Assembly: GCF_900187505.1 (NCBI RefSeq)
Contig: NZ_FYDL01000006.1
Span: 62,001-126,000 of the forward strand
DNA length: 64,000 bases
Direction of reading: 5' to 3'
Origin: Pseudomonas sp. Irchel s3h17
GTDB taxonomy: Bacteria > Pseudomonadota > Gammaproteobacteria > Pseudomonadales > Pseudomonadaceae
The notes beneath the pieces are model-generated. The model searched no databases and was not told where the DNA came from. It was given only the letters and a program-made list of their open reading frames with translations. The position numbers were made by a program, and so were the translations under genes. Positions within the stretch are counted from its first letter, which is position 1, and each line of letters starts with the position of its first letter. Shown one piece after another: positions 1 to 8,997 of the stretch.

Positions 1-666
1 CGCACCGTGCTGGCCAACTATGCCGCGCAAGACAACGCAGAGCGTACCTCGCGCCAGCGTGCCGCCTTGTTGGTGCAAGGTGCGGCGGCGCTGATTCTGA
101 TTGCCGGCCTGGCACTGCACATAGCCGAGGTCGGGTTGATCGGCCTGATGGTGATCGTGCTGATTACCGCGTTTACCGGCATCACCGACGAACATCGGGT
201 CGGCAACGCGTTCAAGGACGCCATGCCATTCACCGCCCTGCTGGTGGTGTTCTTCGCCGTGGTGGCGGTGATTCATGACCAGCAACTGTTTACCCCGCTG
301 ATTCACTGGGTACTGAGCCTGCCCACCGATCAGCAGCCAGGCATGCTGTTCATCGCCAACGGCGTGTTGTCGGCCATCAGCGACAACGTCTTCGTGGCCA
401 CCATCTACATCACCGAGGTCAAGCAGGCGTTCCTCTCCGGCCATATGAGCCGTGAGCACTTCGAAACCCTGGCGATTGCGATCAACACCGGCACCAACCT
501 GCCTAGCGTCGCGACACCCAACGGCCAGGCCGCGTTTCTGTTCTTGCTGACCTCGGCCATCGCCCCGCTGATTCGCTTGTCTTACGGGCGCATGGTGTGG
601 ATGGCGCTGCCATACACCATTGTGATGGGGCTTCTGGGTTGGTATGGCGTGAGCTACTGGTTGTAA
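1..666 (+). CDS. nhaB: Na+/H+ antiporter NhaB, C-terminal part (5' end outside window)
   Basis: Inner-membrane antiporter exporting Na+ in exchange for protons. The reading frame is open from base 1, so only about the last 221 residues are present. They hold several hydrophobic membrane segments and the family stretch [18 protein letters not shown], followed by [20 protein letters not shown], which is characteristic of the conserved core of NhaB/ArsB-type ion transporters. The protein ends at a TAA, and a hairpin follows within ten bases. Assignment to NhaB rather than another member of the superfamily is from recognition of the sequence, not a search. Confidence 0.9.
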   Translation, partial: RTVLANYAAQDNAERTSRQRAALLVQGAAALILIAGLALHIAEVGLIGLMVIVLITAFTGITDEHRVGNAFKDAMPFTALLVVFFAVVAVIHDQQLFTPLIHWVLSLPTDQQPGMLFIANGVLSAISDNVFVATIYITEVKQAFLSGHMSREHFETLAIAINTGTNLPSVATPNGQAAFLFLLTSAIAPLIRLSYGRMVWMALPYTIVMGLLGWYGVSYWL

Positions 667-674
667 TCGGTGCA

Positions 675-705
675 GGCCAGTGTCCGGTACACACCTGCAC
701 TGGCC
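675..705 (+). terminator. Stem-loop after nhaB, candidate terminator
   Basis: Perfect 8-base arms GGCCAGTG (675-682) and CACTGGCC (698-705) enclose a 15-base loop, 8 bases after the nhaB stop. There is no strong T-run, so it may be a weak terminator or only an mRNA 3' structure. The convergent zwf gene ends at 786. Confidence 0.45.
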
Positions 706-785
706 TTCGTCGATCCGTACCTGAACGCAGGTGGCGGCTGTCAGGTCGCCATCGCCAATCCCCCGGTGCAGATCGCTCTACAGCC

Positions 786-2306
786 TCATCCCAGGCTGTG
801 CCAGACGCGACCATCGCGTACCAGCAACTCATCGGCGCCATTCGGGCCATCCTCACCGGCGGCGTAAGCCTGGACGCCGGCATCCTCCCTCCAGGCGTCG
901 AGGAAGGGTTGCACCGCACGCCAACCGTTCTCGATATTGTCGGCACGCTGGAACAGGGTCTGGTCGCCGGTCAGGCAGTCGTAGATCAAGGTCTCGTAGC
1001 CCGTGGAGGGCTGCATTTCGAAGTAATCCTTGTAGGCAAACCCCAGTTCGATATTGGCCATGTCCAGCGCCGGGCCAGGGCGTTTGGCCAGCAGGTCGAA
1101 CCACATGCCTTCGTTGGGTTGAATCTGAATCCTGAGGTAAGTCGGTTGCAGCTCATCGACTTCCGTATCGCGAAACTGCGCGTAGGGCGCAGGCTTGAAG
1201 CAGATGGCAATTTCAGTGTCACGCACGCTCATGCGTTTGCCGGTGCGCAGGTAAAACGGCACGCCCACCCATCGCCAGTTGTCGATCATGACCTTGAGTG
1301 CCACGAAGGTTTCCGTGGTGCTGTCGGGCGCAACGTTGGGCTCTTCACGATACCCGGGCAACGGTTTGCCGGCGATCTGGCCGGCGCTGTACTGGCCACG
1401 CACCGAATTGGCGCGCGCTTCTTCAGTGGACCACGGGCGAATCGCCCCGACCACCTTGGCCTTCTCACCGCGTACCGCATCGGCGCCAAAAGCCGCGGGC
1501 GGCTCCATGGCGACCATGGCCAGTAACTGGAACAGGTGATTGGGCACCATATCGCGCAATGCGCCCGTGTGTTCATAGAAGCTGCCACGGGTTTCGACCC
1601 CCACGGTTTCAGCCGCGGTGATCTGTACGTGATCGATGTAATGGTTGTTCCAGAACGCTTCGAACAGGCTGTTGGAAAACCGGCTGACCAGGATGTTCTG
1701 CACGGTTTCCTTGCCCAGGTAGTGGTCGATCCGGTAGATCTGCTTTTCGGTCATGACCTTGAGCAAACACGCGTTCAAGGCTTCGGCCGTTGGCAGGTCG
1801 GAGCCAAAGGGCTTTTCCACCACAACCCGGCGGAAGGCCTCCGCGCCCTCCTCCAGCAGCCCGGCCGAAGCGAGCCGGCGCACCACTTCACTGAAGAAAC
1901 GCGGCGCGGTCGCGAGGTAGAACACCGCGTTGCCCGTGCCGCTTTCGGCGATTTTGGCCGCCAGCGCCTGGTAGGTGCTGTCATCCAGAAAATCGCCCTG
2001 GACGTAGCTGATGCCCTGGGCCAGTTTGGCCCAGAGCGCAGGGTCCAGGGTGTCGTGATGGCTACCGACCTTGTTGGCCGCTTCGGCGCGAATGAAGTCT
2101 TCGAGTTTTTTCGCGAAGTCCGCATCGCTGATGGCGTTGTGGTCGACTCCGATGATCCGCATTCCGTCCCCCAGCAACCCGTCGCGACGCAGGTTGTACA
2201 GCGCCGGCATCAGCAAGCGCTTGACCAGGTCGCCATGGGCACCGAACAGAAACAGCGTGGTCGGTGGTGCCGGTTGTGCCTTGGACTTCCTGCGGATCGA
2301 GGTCAT
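786..2306 (-). CDS. zwf: Glucose-6-phosphate 1-dehydrogenase
   Basis: Oxidises glucose 6-phosphate to 6-phosphogluconolactone with NAD(P)+, feeding the pentose-phosphate and Entner-Doudoroff routes. The 506-residue length fits the family. The N-terminal nucleotide-binding motif is [20 protein letters not shown] (GxxGDL with His in place of the usual Ser). The active-site signature [13 protein letters not shown] carries the catalytic His and the substrate-binding Lys. The ATG at 2306 overlaps the gnd stop as ATGA (2303-2306), so the pair is translationally coupled. No 6-phosphogluconolactonase gene follows, unlike the edd-associated zwf operon typical of Pseudomonas, so this may be a second zwf copy in the genome (inference). 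Confidence 0.95.
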   Translation of the reverse strand: MTSIRRKSKAQPAPPTTLFLFGAHGDLVKRLLMPALYNLRRDGLLGDGMRIIGVDHNAISDADFAKKLEDFIRAEAANKVGSHHDTLDPALWAKLAQGISYVQGDFLDDSTYQALAAKIAESGTGNAVFYLATAPRFFSEVVRRLASAGLLEEGAEAFRRVVVEKPFGSDLPTAEALNACLLKVMTEKQIYRIDHYLGKETVQNILVSRFSNSLFEAFWNNHYIDHVQITAAETVGVETRGSFYEHTGALRDMVPNHLFQLLAMVAMEPPAAFGADAVRGEKAKVVGAIRPWSTEEARANSVRGQYSAGQIAGKPLPGYREEPNVAPDSTTETFVALKVMIDNWRWVGVPFYLRTGKRMSVRDTEIAICFKPAPYAQFRDTEVDELQPTYLRIQIQPNEGMWFDLLAKRPGPALDMANIELGFAYKDYFEMQPSTGYETLIYDCLTGDQTLFQRADNIENGWRAVQPFLDAWREDAGVQAYAAGEDGPNGADELLVRDGRVWHSLG

Positions 2307-3283
2307 TTTTTCGGGGTCTCGACATGGCCGCCAAAGCCGAAGCGCATGGCCGACAGGATCTTGTCGCCATAGGCGCCTTGCTGGCGCGAGCGGTAACGGG
2401 AAAACAGCGAGCTGGAGAGCACCGGCACCGGCACCGCTTGCTCCATGGCCGCTTCGATGGTCCAGCGACCTTCGCCACTGTCCGCCACGGAACCGGAGTA
2501 ACCGTCCAGTTTTGGATCGCTGGCCAGGGCATCGGCGGTCAGGTCCAGCAACCAGGACGAGACGACGCTGCCACGGCGCCAGACTTCGGCGATGTCGGCC
2601 ACGTTGAGATCAAAACGCTGGTCTTCCGGCAGGATTTCCGACGCCTTGGTCTTGAGGATGTCGAAGCCTTCGGCAAACGCCTGCATCATGCCGTACTCGA
2701 TGCCATTGTGGATCATCTTCACAAAGTGCCCGGAACCTGCGGGGCCGGCGTGGATGTAGCCACGTTCGGCGCGATCATCCTCGGCCACCCGGTCCTTGGT
2801 CCGCGGAATGTCGCCCATGCCTGGGGCCAGTGTGGCAAACAACGGGTCCAGTCGCGTAACTTCGTCAGCGTCGCCGCCGATCATCATGCAGTAGCCCCGC
2901 TCCAGGCCCCAGACGCCACCGGACGTGCCCACGTCGATGTACTTCAGGCCTTTTTCCGCCAGCGCCTTGGCGCGGCGTATGTCGTCCTTGTAGAAGGTGT
3001 TGCCGCCATCGATGATCACATCGCCGGCCTCCAGCAACGTGCTCAAGGTATCGATGGTGTCTTCGGTCGGCGCGCCAGCAGGCAGCATGACCCAGACCGC
3101 CCGGGGTTTATCCAGTGCCGCGACCAGCTTCGGCAAGTCGGCGACGCCAGTAGCGCCCTCTTGCACGAGGGTATCAACGAATGCGGTATTGCGGTCATAG
3201 ACCACAGTGCTGTGCCCGTTGAGCATCAGGCGCCGCGCAATGTTGCCGCCCATGCGGCCCAGTCCAATAATCCCCAATTGCAT
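2303..3283 (-). CDS. gnd: 6-phosphogluconate dehydrogenase, decarboxylating (short form)
   Basis: Oxidatively decarboxylates 6-phosphogluconate to ribulose 5-phosphate. The product is 326 residues, the length of the short GntZ/YqeC-type enzymes rather than the roughly 470-residue classical Gnd. It starts [19 protein letters not shown], a Rossmann GxGxxG fold. The catalytic-region signature [20 protein letters not shown] follows near residue 120. The ATG at 3283 is preceded by AAGGAG at good spacing. The upstream in-frame start at 3385 would add 34 residues before the Rossmann fold and is rejected. It is the first gene of a two-gene operon with zwf. Confidence 0.93.
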   Translation of the reverse strand: MQLGIIGLGRMGGNIARRLMLNGHSTVVYDRNTAFVDTLVQEGATGVADLPKLVAALDKPRAVWVMLPAGAPTEDTIDTLSTLLEAGDVIIDGGNTFYKDDIRRAKALAEKGLKYIDVGTSGGVWGLERGYCMMIGGDADEVTRLDPLFATLAPGMGDIPRTKDRVAEDDRAERGYIHAGPAGSGHFVKMIHNGIEYGMMQAFAEGFDILKTKASEILPEDQRFDLNVADIAEVWRRGSVVSSWLLDLTADALASDPKLDGYSGSVADSGEGRWTIEAAMEQAVPVPVLSSSLFSRYRSRQQGAYGDKILSAMRFGFGGHVETPKK

Positions 3284-3559
3284 GTGCTGATGCTCCTTAA
3301 CTACAAAAAATGGTGTGCCAATGGTTATAGCGCAGTGAGCCAAGTGAAGCTTAGTCCAGTGCGCTTCCACATAGTTTCCGGGCATTTTGCCCTAACTATA
3401 GGGATAACGTCCGCAACGTTGGCGAAGACACAAGGACAACAAAAAATAAAAAAGTTCCATTAGGAAGCGAAAGAAATCAAAATCGGTGCCGTTCGTGGCC
3501 CGGACCCGACTGTTGAACGGTTCGACCACTGTTGTGATACGCCATTTGCGAGGTGAGCA

Positions 3560-3745
3560 ATGGGCTCAGTAGTAAACGCACTGCCTCCACAGACCCTTTA
3601 CGTCACTGTTCGTCGTGACGAACTGCGCCAACTCAAGGCCGAACGCGAGCAGTTGCTCAACGAAGTCGCGCACCTGCGTCAGCAGCTACAGGCGCAGCGC
3701 GGCGAAGGGCTGCCTGCTCGTATGCCGATACGCTCGCTGGATTGA
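3560..3745 (+). CDS. Small predicted coiled-coil protein, unknown function
   Basis: A 61-residue protein preceded by a GAGGTGAG ribosome-binding site. Residues 17-47 (RRDELRQLKAEREQLLNEVA and on) form a charged heptad-like helix likely to be a coiled coil. There is no signal peptide or membrane segment. I believe similar small proteins occur in other pseudomonads, but no function is known to me. It sits alone between the divergent gnd-zwf operon and the convergent giant toxin-like gene. Confidence 0.6.
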   Translation: MGSVVNALPPQTLYVTVRRDELRQLKAEREQLLNEVAHLRQQLQAQRGEGLPARMPIRSLD

Positions 3746-3816
3746 TCCCCCCCGCCTGAACGGTTGCGCCTGCTTCCCCGGCAAGCGCAACGCACTGATC
3801 AAGACACCAGGGCACG

Positions 3817-6800
3817 CTATGCCGTCGGTGGAACGGCATCGAAAAAGTACTTTTTCGCGAACGCCGCCTTCATTCCCCCCGGGTACACCACTTTTCCAGC
3901 GTTGAGCTCGGGGTGTTGCACTTGATCCTTGACCGTGACGAACCGCAAGCGCGCCAGCTTCAGGTGAGCCTCAGCCAGGGTCAGGACCGATTTTGCCGTA
4001 CAGTGAAAATGTGCGTACCACAGTACCTTTCCAGCACCCGCGCTGGTGCTGTCGACGATGTCGTATTCCAGTAAAAAGCTCGCTTGATCAGCCGTCGACT
4101 TGTCCGTCCAGGACGGGCTTTCGATACGAATTTCCCGCGCCTCCAGCAGATACTCGAAACTGCCGGCATTGGGTGGCAGTTGCTTGGTAATCTCGACGCG
4201 CAGCTTTTTCCCTTCGCGGGTCAAGCGCTCGCTGGCGCTCCTGAGGTCCTGCAATACCTTGACCGCCGCTCCATGGTCCGCGCCCGTAACACCTCGCATT
4301 CCTTGTTGAATTTGCACAGCCAGCTCCGAGAGTTTTTTTGCCTGAGACAAAAACCGGTCTTCCACACTGGCGGGCTCGCGGTACCGGGAGGCATCTTTTT
4401 TATAGTTTACGATCAGCTGGGTTATCCCCTCGACCAGTTTCCTGCCCTTGTCCAGCAGCGATTGGAGCGCCGGGGCCGGCTTCGGTGGACCTACAGGGAC
4501 TTCAGGCTCCTCCTCCCGCTGCCGGTAAAGATCTTGCCCTGCATCCTTGTAGAAAATGATCTGCTTGTCCGTTGCGGCGTCCTGGACCACCACCGTTTCG
4601 CCGGTTTCACCTGAACTTTTCTCGCGGACATCGCCCACTCGAAAACCATCCGCCGTCTGGATCAGGCGCTCGTTGGGGCGTTTGATTCGTCTTCTGGACT
4701 TTTTCACCCGCTCTTCGGCAGGTTGCGCACCCTCTTGCCCTGCGGGCTCTTCCTGCACGTCTTCACTGATCGATTCGCTGAGCTCTGCTTCCGCGATAGC
4801 GCGCACCCGCCTCAGCGCCTCAAGGAACTTCTCGAGAAACTGCTGCGGTACGTAGCTTTGTCGATCGCCAACCTTGCGCAGGTTGGCCGCCATCAGTTCC
4901 GCATCGTTGTAAACATTGACCGCGTCCTGCAGCAGCTCGACACGCTGCCTGGGCTCAAACCCCTGCGTCGCGCTCAAGCGCAACACGTTGTCCGTCACCA
5001 CCCCCAATTTCGCCTTGCCCAACCCTTCCAGCCCCGCGACTTCCGCCAGACTGGGCTCAACAAGCCCAGGGTCACCCGCCAATGCACCACGCAAACACAA
5101 CAACTCGTGCACGATCAGCCAGTCGGTGGTTTTCACCCGCTTGTCCAGTATGTCCTTGAGATGTTGTGTCTCCGCCGACAGATAGCCGGTTCTTTGCAGA
5201 TAGCCTTTTCGGACACTGCGATCCAGCACCTCCAGTTCTGTCATCAGGCTCTCGAGCCGGGAGCTGATCCTGATGCGCTCCGCAAACCCATTGATGATGC
5301 GTTTCCTGGCTTCCAGCAGCACACTGTACGGCACATCGGTGACCGCGGTGCGCAGCTCAAAGGCCAGTGGAAAAAGGGTCCGCAATGAAAGCCCCGACTC
5401 CTCCCATACCGCCGACACCCGAATCAGGTTTTCGTCGACAACACCATGGCTGGCGACGAGCGCCTGCAGATTCTCCACAATGGCGTCACGCTGGTAGTCC
5501 TTGTCTTTTGCAAGCAGGATCGCGATCTCCTCATACACCTTGATCAGGTCCAGATGACCGTCAATGAAGGTCCTGGCTTTCTTCTTGTAATCGAGGTCGG
5601 CGGCGTGCAATTTCTTTCTCAGCGCCACATGCTCTTCCTGCCGCCGGCTGCGCTCTGCACCGATAGCGGCGTCAATGGCCTTGGTCTTGTCGAGGATCTC
5701 ATTGGCGATCGCCGTCGCTCTTTCCAGCGCCCCCTGCCCAACCTCCTGGGCCTGGGTGATACTGGCGTCCAGGCCCGGCAGGCGATCCTTGAGTCGTTTG
5801 ACTTTCAGCGCACAGTCGGCACGTCGCTCCCGCAGTTGTGAATCGGCGAAGACATCCGACAGGTAGCGACTCATGCCTGGCCCACCCCCGCGCACACGAA
5901 ACTCCGGTGCCACCTCCCAAAGGTCCTGGCCATTGTTCTTCAGTTCCAGCCCTTGTACCTGCCTCCCGAGATGATCGAGGATGATCACGTTGCCACCCTC
6001 GACGGGCCCGACATTGGCCCATCCGTACCCACGCAGGCGTGGCGGCACGTGTGCATACCAGCGTCCTTCCACTACCACGATGCCTTGGGGCGCCGGCGTC
6101 GTGATGATCGACCCGCGTCCGGCCTGTTCGGTTTGCAGGAAGCGCTCCAGCATTCGACGTGAGTTAGCCGATACCGGGGTAGAGAAATCCAGCACACTGT
6201 CGCTGATGGCGCTGGCCGCGCCGGGTCCAATAGCCGGCCTGATCACAGCCTTGACTTCAATGGCGCCCGGCCGGGAGACCACCGAGTGGTGCTCAAAGGG
6301 TTTGACCGGCGTACCCGCACCCGGTGAGAGACGCCGGATCAACAACGCCACCGCCAGATTGATCAACAGGTTGTAGGTAAAGTCCCTGGCCGGCTCGCTG
6401 TCGCCGCTCGCCAGTGGCTCAAGGGCCTCCAGAACCGCGGTTTCCACCACAAACAACCAGCCAGCGGCGGCTGCAGGTCCGCTAACAAAGGGTAATACCG
6501 TGTTAAGCACGCTATTGAAGATGATCAAGCCCATCTCTTTCAGGGTGTCCCAGCGGTACTCGGCATTGGACAGCGTCTGTTCGTCGGCCAACTGGGCCAG
6601 GACGTTGGCGTTGGCTTCATACAAATGAGCCAGTACCTTGTCGTCGAGCTGCTGCAGGTCGAATCGGGCGGGAGCCGATGGCCATAGCTCCGTTTCGAAT
6701 ATGATTCCCACCGGGTGGGGTTCCAGAAAACCGCCATTGTCATAGATTTTCCGCACATCAGGTGCCAGCCAGTCGAGGATGCTTTGCTGTAACGATGGAT

Positions 6801-8757
6801 TGGACTTGCTTGGCGGGACCGACACCAGCGCGGGCCGAGGATTGTTGCTGACAATCTCAGCCATCAAGGCATCGAGCGAAGCAAACTCGATCAATGGTTC
6901 GGGGTACAGCGGCCGATACAGTACATGAGGTCCGGCTGTCACCTCTGCAGGGCCAAACACAAACATATCGGTCACCACATGCGTGTGGCTCGATACGTCG
7001 GTCTCGAAGGCCAGGGTCCTGGCCCGCATCACTTGCCCGCTCACACGCCGGGCTTGCGGGTCCGGCTCCATGATGGCCGCCACGCAGCGATACCCGGCGT
7101 CAGTGAACCCCGAGCGCTTCCTGATCCTGTTCTCCAGTGCCAGCATTGGCAATTGAACACGCAATTGGTCGGTAAACAGCTTTTCGCGCTCGGCTCGCTG
7201 TATCGGATCATCGAGCAGTAGCCTTTTGATTTCATCGGGGTAGTTCTTGCCGATGTCGGCATCGCGAATCAGGTCCCTGACCGTGTCAAGGGTCATCCAG
7301 GCCGGTGCCGCCGAGCCATCCTTGCACGTGAACTCAGAGGCCAGGAATGGCACGCCGGCAAGGTTGTTCAACGCTCGCTGTGTCAGGCTGAGGGTTTCAC
7401 TGGTAAACCGCCCGGCTCCTGGCCCTGCGATAATCAGCAAACCGTCTTCATTGCGATACTGAGTGATGTCGACCTGGTCTGGATCCACCGCCTCGCCATA
7501 CGCGGCCATCCCGTCCTGCAGGACTTCCCGGGCGAACTGCCCGGCCGTACGAATCCCGTGACTGTACGCCTGCCCCTTGCTCGCCAACTGGAGGGAGGCC
7601 AGGCGGAACATGTAGCGACTGTACTCCTGGGTCTCGGCGGGCGTGGCCAGTTCTAGCCAGTCAGGCAACTGGCTGCCGACTTCGCCATACAGTGCTTGTT
7701 CATACACTCCGGGGTTCTGCTTGAGCAAATGGGGAGCCAGATCCGTCAGGCTCGCATAGCGCTCTTCCAGCACTTTCAGGTCCTGGCCTTCGAATGCCCC
7801 GAAGAAGTTCAAGCCTTCCAGTTGATTGTTGAGCAGCGCCTGGGCCTGAGTCACAAAGGCATCGCCGAACGACTCATAGGGTTGCAACTCAAGCACGCTG
7901 AGCTCCTGTCGGCGCCCCCATTTGTCTGCCTCTGAATCAGCGAAGGCCTGGAACGTGTCGTAGGTCTCGATAACGCCACTGGCGCCGATCCCGATCACGA
8001 TTTCCCGCCTCGAAACCTTGCGCACAGCCACCAGGTCAAACGCCAGGTGAGCCTTGTAGGTACGTCCGGCCCGGGCGCGATAGTCAATGAGGAAAACCTG
8101 TGTGCAGTCCGGCCCGTAGTGAGCCACTCGATCTACCTTGATGGGGCAACGAATGACTTGCAGGACGGTATCGACCTGCCCGGTATCCAGGAACGCGCCG
8201 CTGCCCGAAGGCCCCATGCTGACCAGCAATGCGCTTCTGAGCACATCGCTGAGCCATTGCCAGCGGCTTGTACCGTCGACCGCCGGCTCGTTCCAGTAAT
8301 CCGTCAGCGCCTGCTGCAATGCAGCAACCATGACCTTGGGCAATCGTCGCAAGAGGTCTTCGACTTCGCGCATTTCGACGGCGAGCCGCCTGTTTTGCCC
8401 GTCGCTCAGAAAGTGATCATGGGTGAACGTCAATTCGGCCCTTGCAGTAATGGCGTGAATCATCACCTCGAACAGCGGTGTTGTGGTGTAACCGTCGATC
8501 CACGGACCCTCGAGCGCGACAAAGTGACTGCTGTCGCCCTCCCCCTCAAGTGCAGCACGGTTTGCGCTGCCCCAGTTGGGTGAGTTGAGCGAGGTCGTCA
8601 ACACGTCGATATTCAGCCCGGGGTACCGATTATTCAGTGCCGCGCCGAACTGTTTCAGGGCCGCCGTGACCACTATCGGTCGCCCCTTGAACTCTTCATG
8701 TACCGCCTGCGCCAAGGTGTCGGAAACGTCCTCGGGTGTTGCGCGAGTGTCTGTCAT
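3817..8757 (-). CDS. Giant dermonecrotic-toxin-like protein (DUF6543-type), 1646 residues
   Basis: I recognise the style of the Pseudomonas proteins annotated with a dermonecrotic toxin / DUF6543 domain. The most telling stretch is near residues 505-555, with LLLDDPIQRAEREKLFTDQL, then RVQLPMLALENRIRKRSGF and GYRCVAAIMEPDP. A hydrophobic stretch at about residues 740-805 could insert in a membrane. Residues about 975-1190 are rich in charged heptads (coiled coil). A basic patch near 1346-1360 contains KKSRRRIKRP. The C-terminal 150 residues are globular-looking and unrecognised. There is no signal peptide and no RHS/YD or NEL-ligase motif that I can see. The start has AGGA seven bases upstream of ATG. 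It is monocistronic, with no secretion or immunity gene next to it. An effector or toxin role is inference. Confidence 0.7.
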   Translation of the reverse strand: MTDTRATPEDVSDTLAQAVHEEFKGRPIVVTAALKQFGAALNNRYPGLNIDVLTTSLNSPNWGSANRAALEGEGDSSHFVALEGPWIDGYTTTPLFEVMIHAITARAELTFTHDHFLSDGQNRRLAVEMREVEDLLRRLPKVMVAALQQALTDYWNEPAVDGTSRWQWLSDVLRSALLVSMGPSGSGAFLDTGQVDTVLQVIRCPIKVDRVAHYGPDCTQVFLIDYRARAGRTYKAHLAFDLVAVRKVSRREIVIGIGASGVIETYDTFQAFADSEADKWGRRQELSVLELQPYESFGDAFVTQAQALLNNQLEGLNFFGAFEGQDLKVLEERYASLTDLAPHLLKQNPGVYEQALYGEVGSQLPDWLELATPAETQEYSRYMFRLASLQLASKGQAYSHGIRTAGQFAREVLQDGMAAYGEAVDPDQVDITQYRNEDGLLIIAGPGAGRFTSETLSLTQRALNNLAGVPFLASEFTCKDGSAAPAWMTLDTVRDLIRDADIGKNYPDEIKRLLLDDPIQRAEREKLFTDQLRVQLPMLALENRIRKRSGFTDAGYRCVAAIMEPDPQARRVSGQVMRARTLAFETDVSSHTHVVTDMFVFGPAEVTAGPHVLYRPLYPEPLIEFASLDALMAEIVSNNPRPALVSVPPSKSNPSLQQSILDWLAPDVRKIYDNGGFLEPHPVGIIFETELWPSAPARFDLQQLDDKVLAHLYEANANVLAQLADEQTLSNAEYRWDTLKEMGLIIFNSVLNTVLPFVSGPAAAAGWLFVVETAVLEALEPLASGDSEPARDFTYNLLINLAVALLIRRLSPGAGTPVKPFEHHSVVSRPGAIEVKAVIRPAIGPGAASAISDSVLDFSTPVSANSRRMLERFLQTEQAGRGSIITTPAPQGIVVVEGRWYAHVPPRLRGYGWANVGPVEGGNVIILDHLGRQVQGLELKNNGQDLWEVAPEFRVRGGGPGMSRYLSDVFADSQLRERRADCALKVKRLKDRLPGLDASITQAQEVGQGALERATAIANEILDKTKAIDAAIGAERSRRQEEHVALRKKLHAADLDYKKKARTFIDGHLDLIKVYEEIAILLAKDKDYQRDAIVENLQALVASHGVVDENLIRVSAVWEESGLSLRTLFPLAFELRTAVTDVPYSVLLEARKRIINGFAERIRISSRLESLMTELEVLDRSVRKGYLQRTGYLSAETQHLKDILDKRVKTTDWLIVHELLCLRGALAGDPGLVEPSLAEVAGLEGLGKAKLGVVTDNVLRLSATQGFEPRQRVELLQDAVNVYNDAELMAANLRKVGDRQSYVPQQFLEKFLEALRRVRAIAEAELSESISEDVQEEPAGQEGAQPAEERVKKSRRRIKRPNERLIQTADGFRVGDVREKSSGETGETVVVQDAATDKQIIFYKDAGQDLYRQREEEPEVPVGPPKPAPALQSLLDKGRKLVEGITQLIVNYKKDASRYREPASVEDRFLSQAKKLSELAVQIQQGMRGVTGADHGAAVKVLQDLRSASERLTREGKKLRVEITKQLPPNAGSFEYLLEAREIRIESPSWTDKSTADQASFLLEYDIVDSTSAGAGKVLWYAHFHCTAKSVLTLAEAHLKLARLRFVTVKDQVQHPELNAGKVVYPGGMKAAFAKKYFFDAVPPTA

Positions 8758-8869
8758 TTCAGCATCCTGTTGTCATGGAATGAGCAGCAGGCACCCTGGC
8801 CTGCCTCAACCGGATGTAATGCGGTTTTACTGAAGATCGTGCGGTAACTAAGTATCTTCACCCATGAAC

Positions 8870-8885
8870 TTCACAAACTTTTCAC
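8870..8885 (+). promoter_or_regulatory. Possible ColR-type response-regulator site upstream of cptA
   Basis: TTCACAAACTTTTCAC, with a further TTCAC at 8857-8861, gives three TTCAC repeats spaced 13 and 11 bases apart, the layout of OmpR-family regulator sites. As I remember it, the P. putida ColR consensus ends in TTTTTCAC and the ColR regulon includes a cptA-like gene; the match here has about two mismatches. The consensus is from memory and needs checking. Confidence 0.35.
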
Positions 8886-8916
8886 ATCAACTTACCGATA
8901 CTTGCAAACACTGTTG

Positions 8917-8941
8917 ACGCTCGTTTTTCGAGCGTTTTTTT
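8917..8941 (+). terminator. Intrinsic terminator-like hairpin 57 bases upstream of cptA
   Basis: Arms ACGCTCG (8917-8923) and CGAGCGT (8929-8935) around TTTTT, followed directly by a run of seven T. It is a strong terminator shape on the + strand only. No + strand gene lies upstream, so it would act on the cptA leader or on a small unannotated RNA. Confidence 0.7.
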
Positions 8942-8997
8942 GTCACTGGCGCTCAACGCTTTTCGCTGTTGAAGTCATGAATCAGCTGGAGCGCTGA

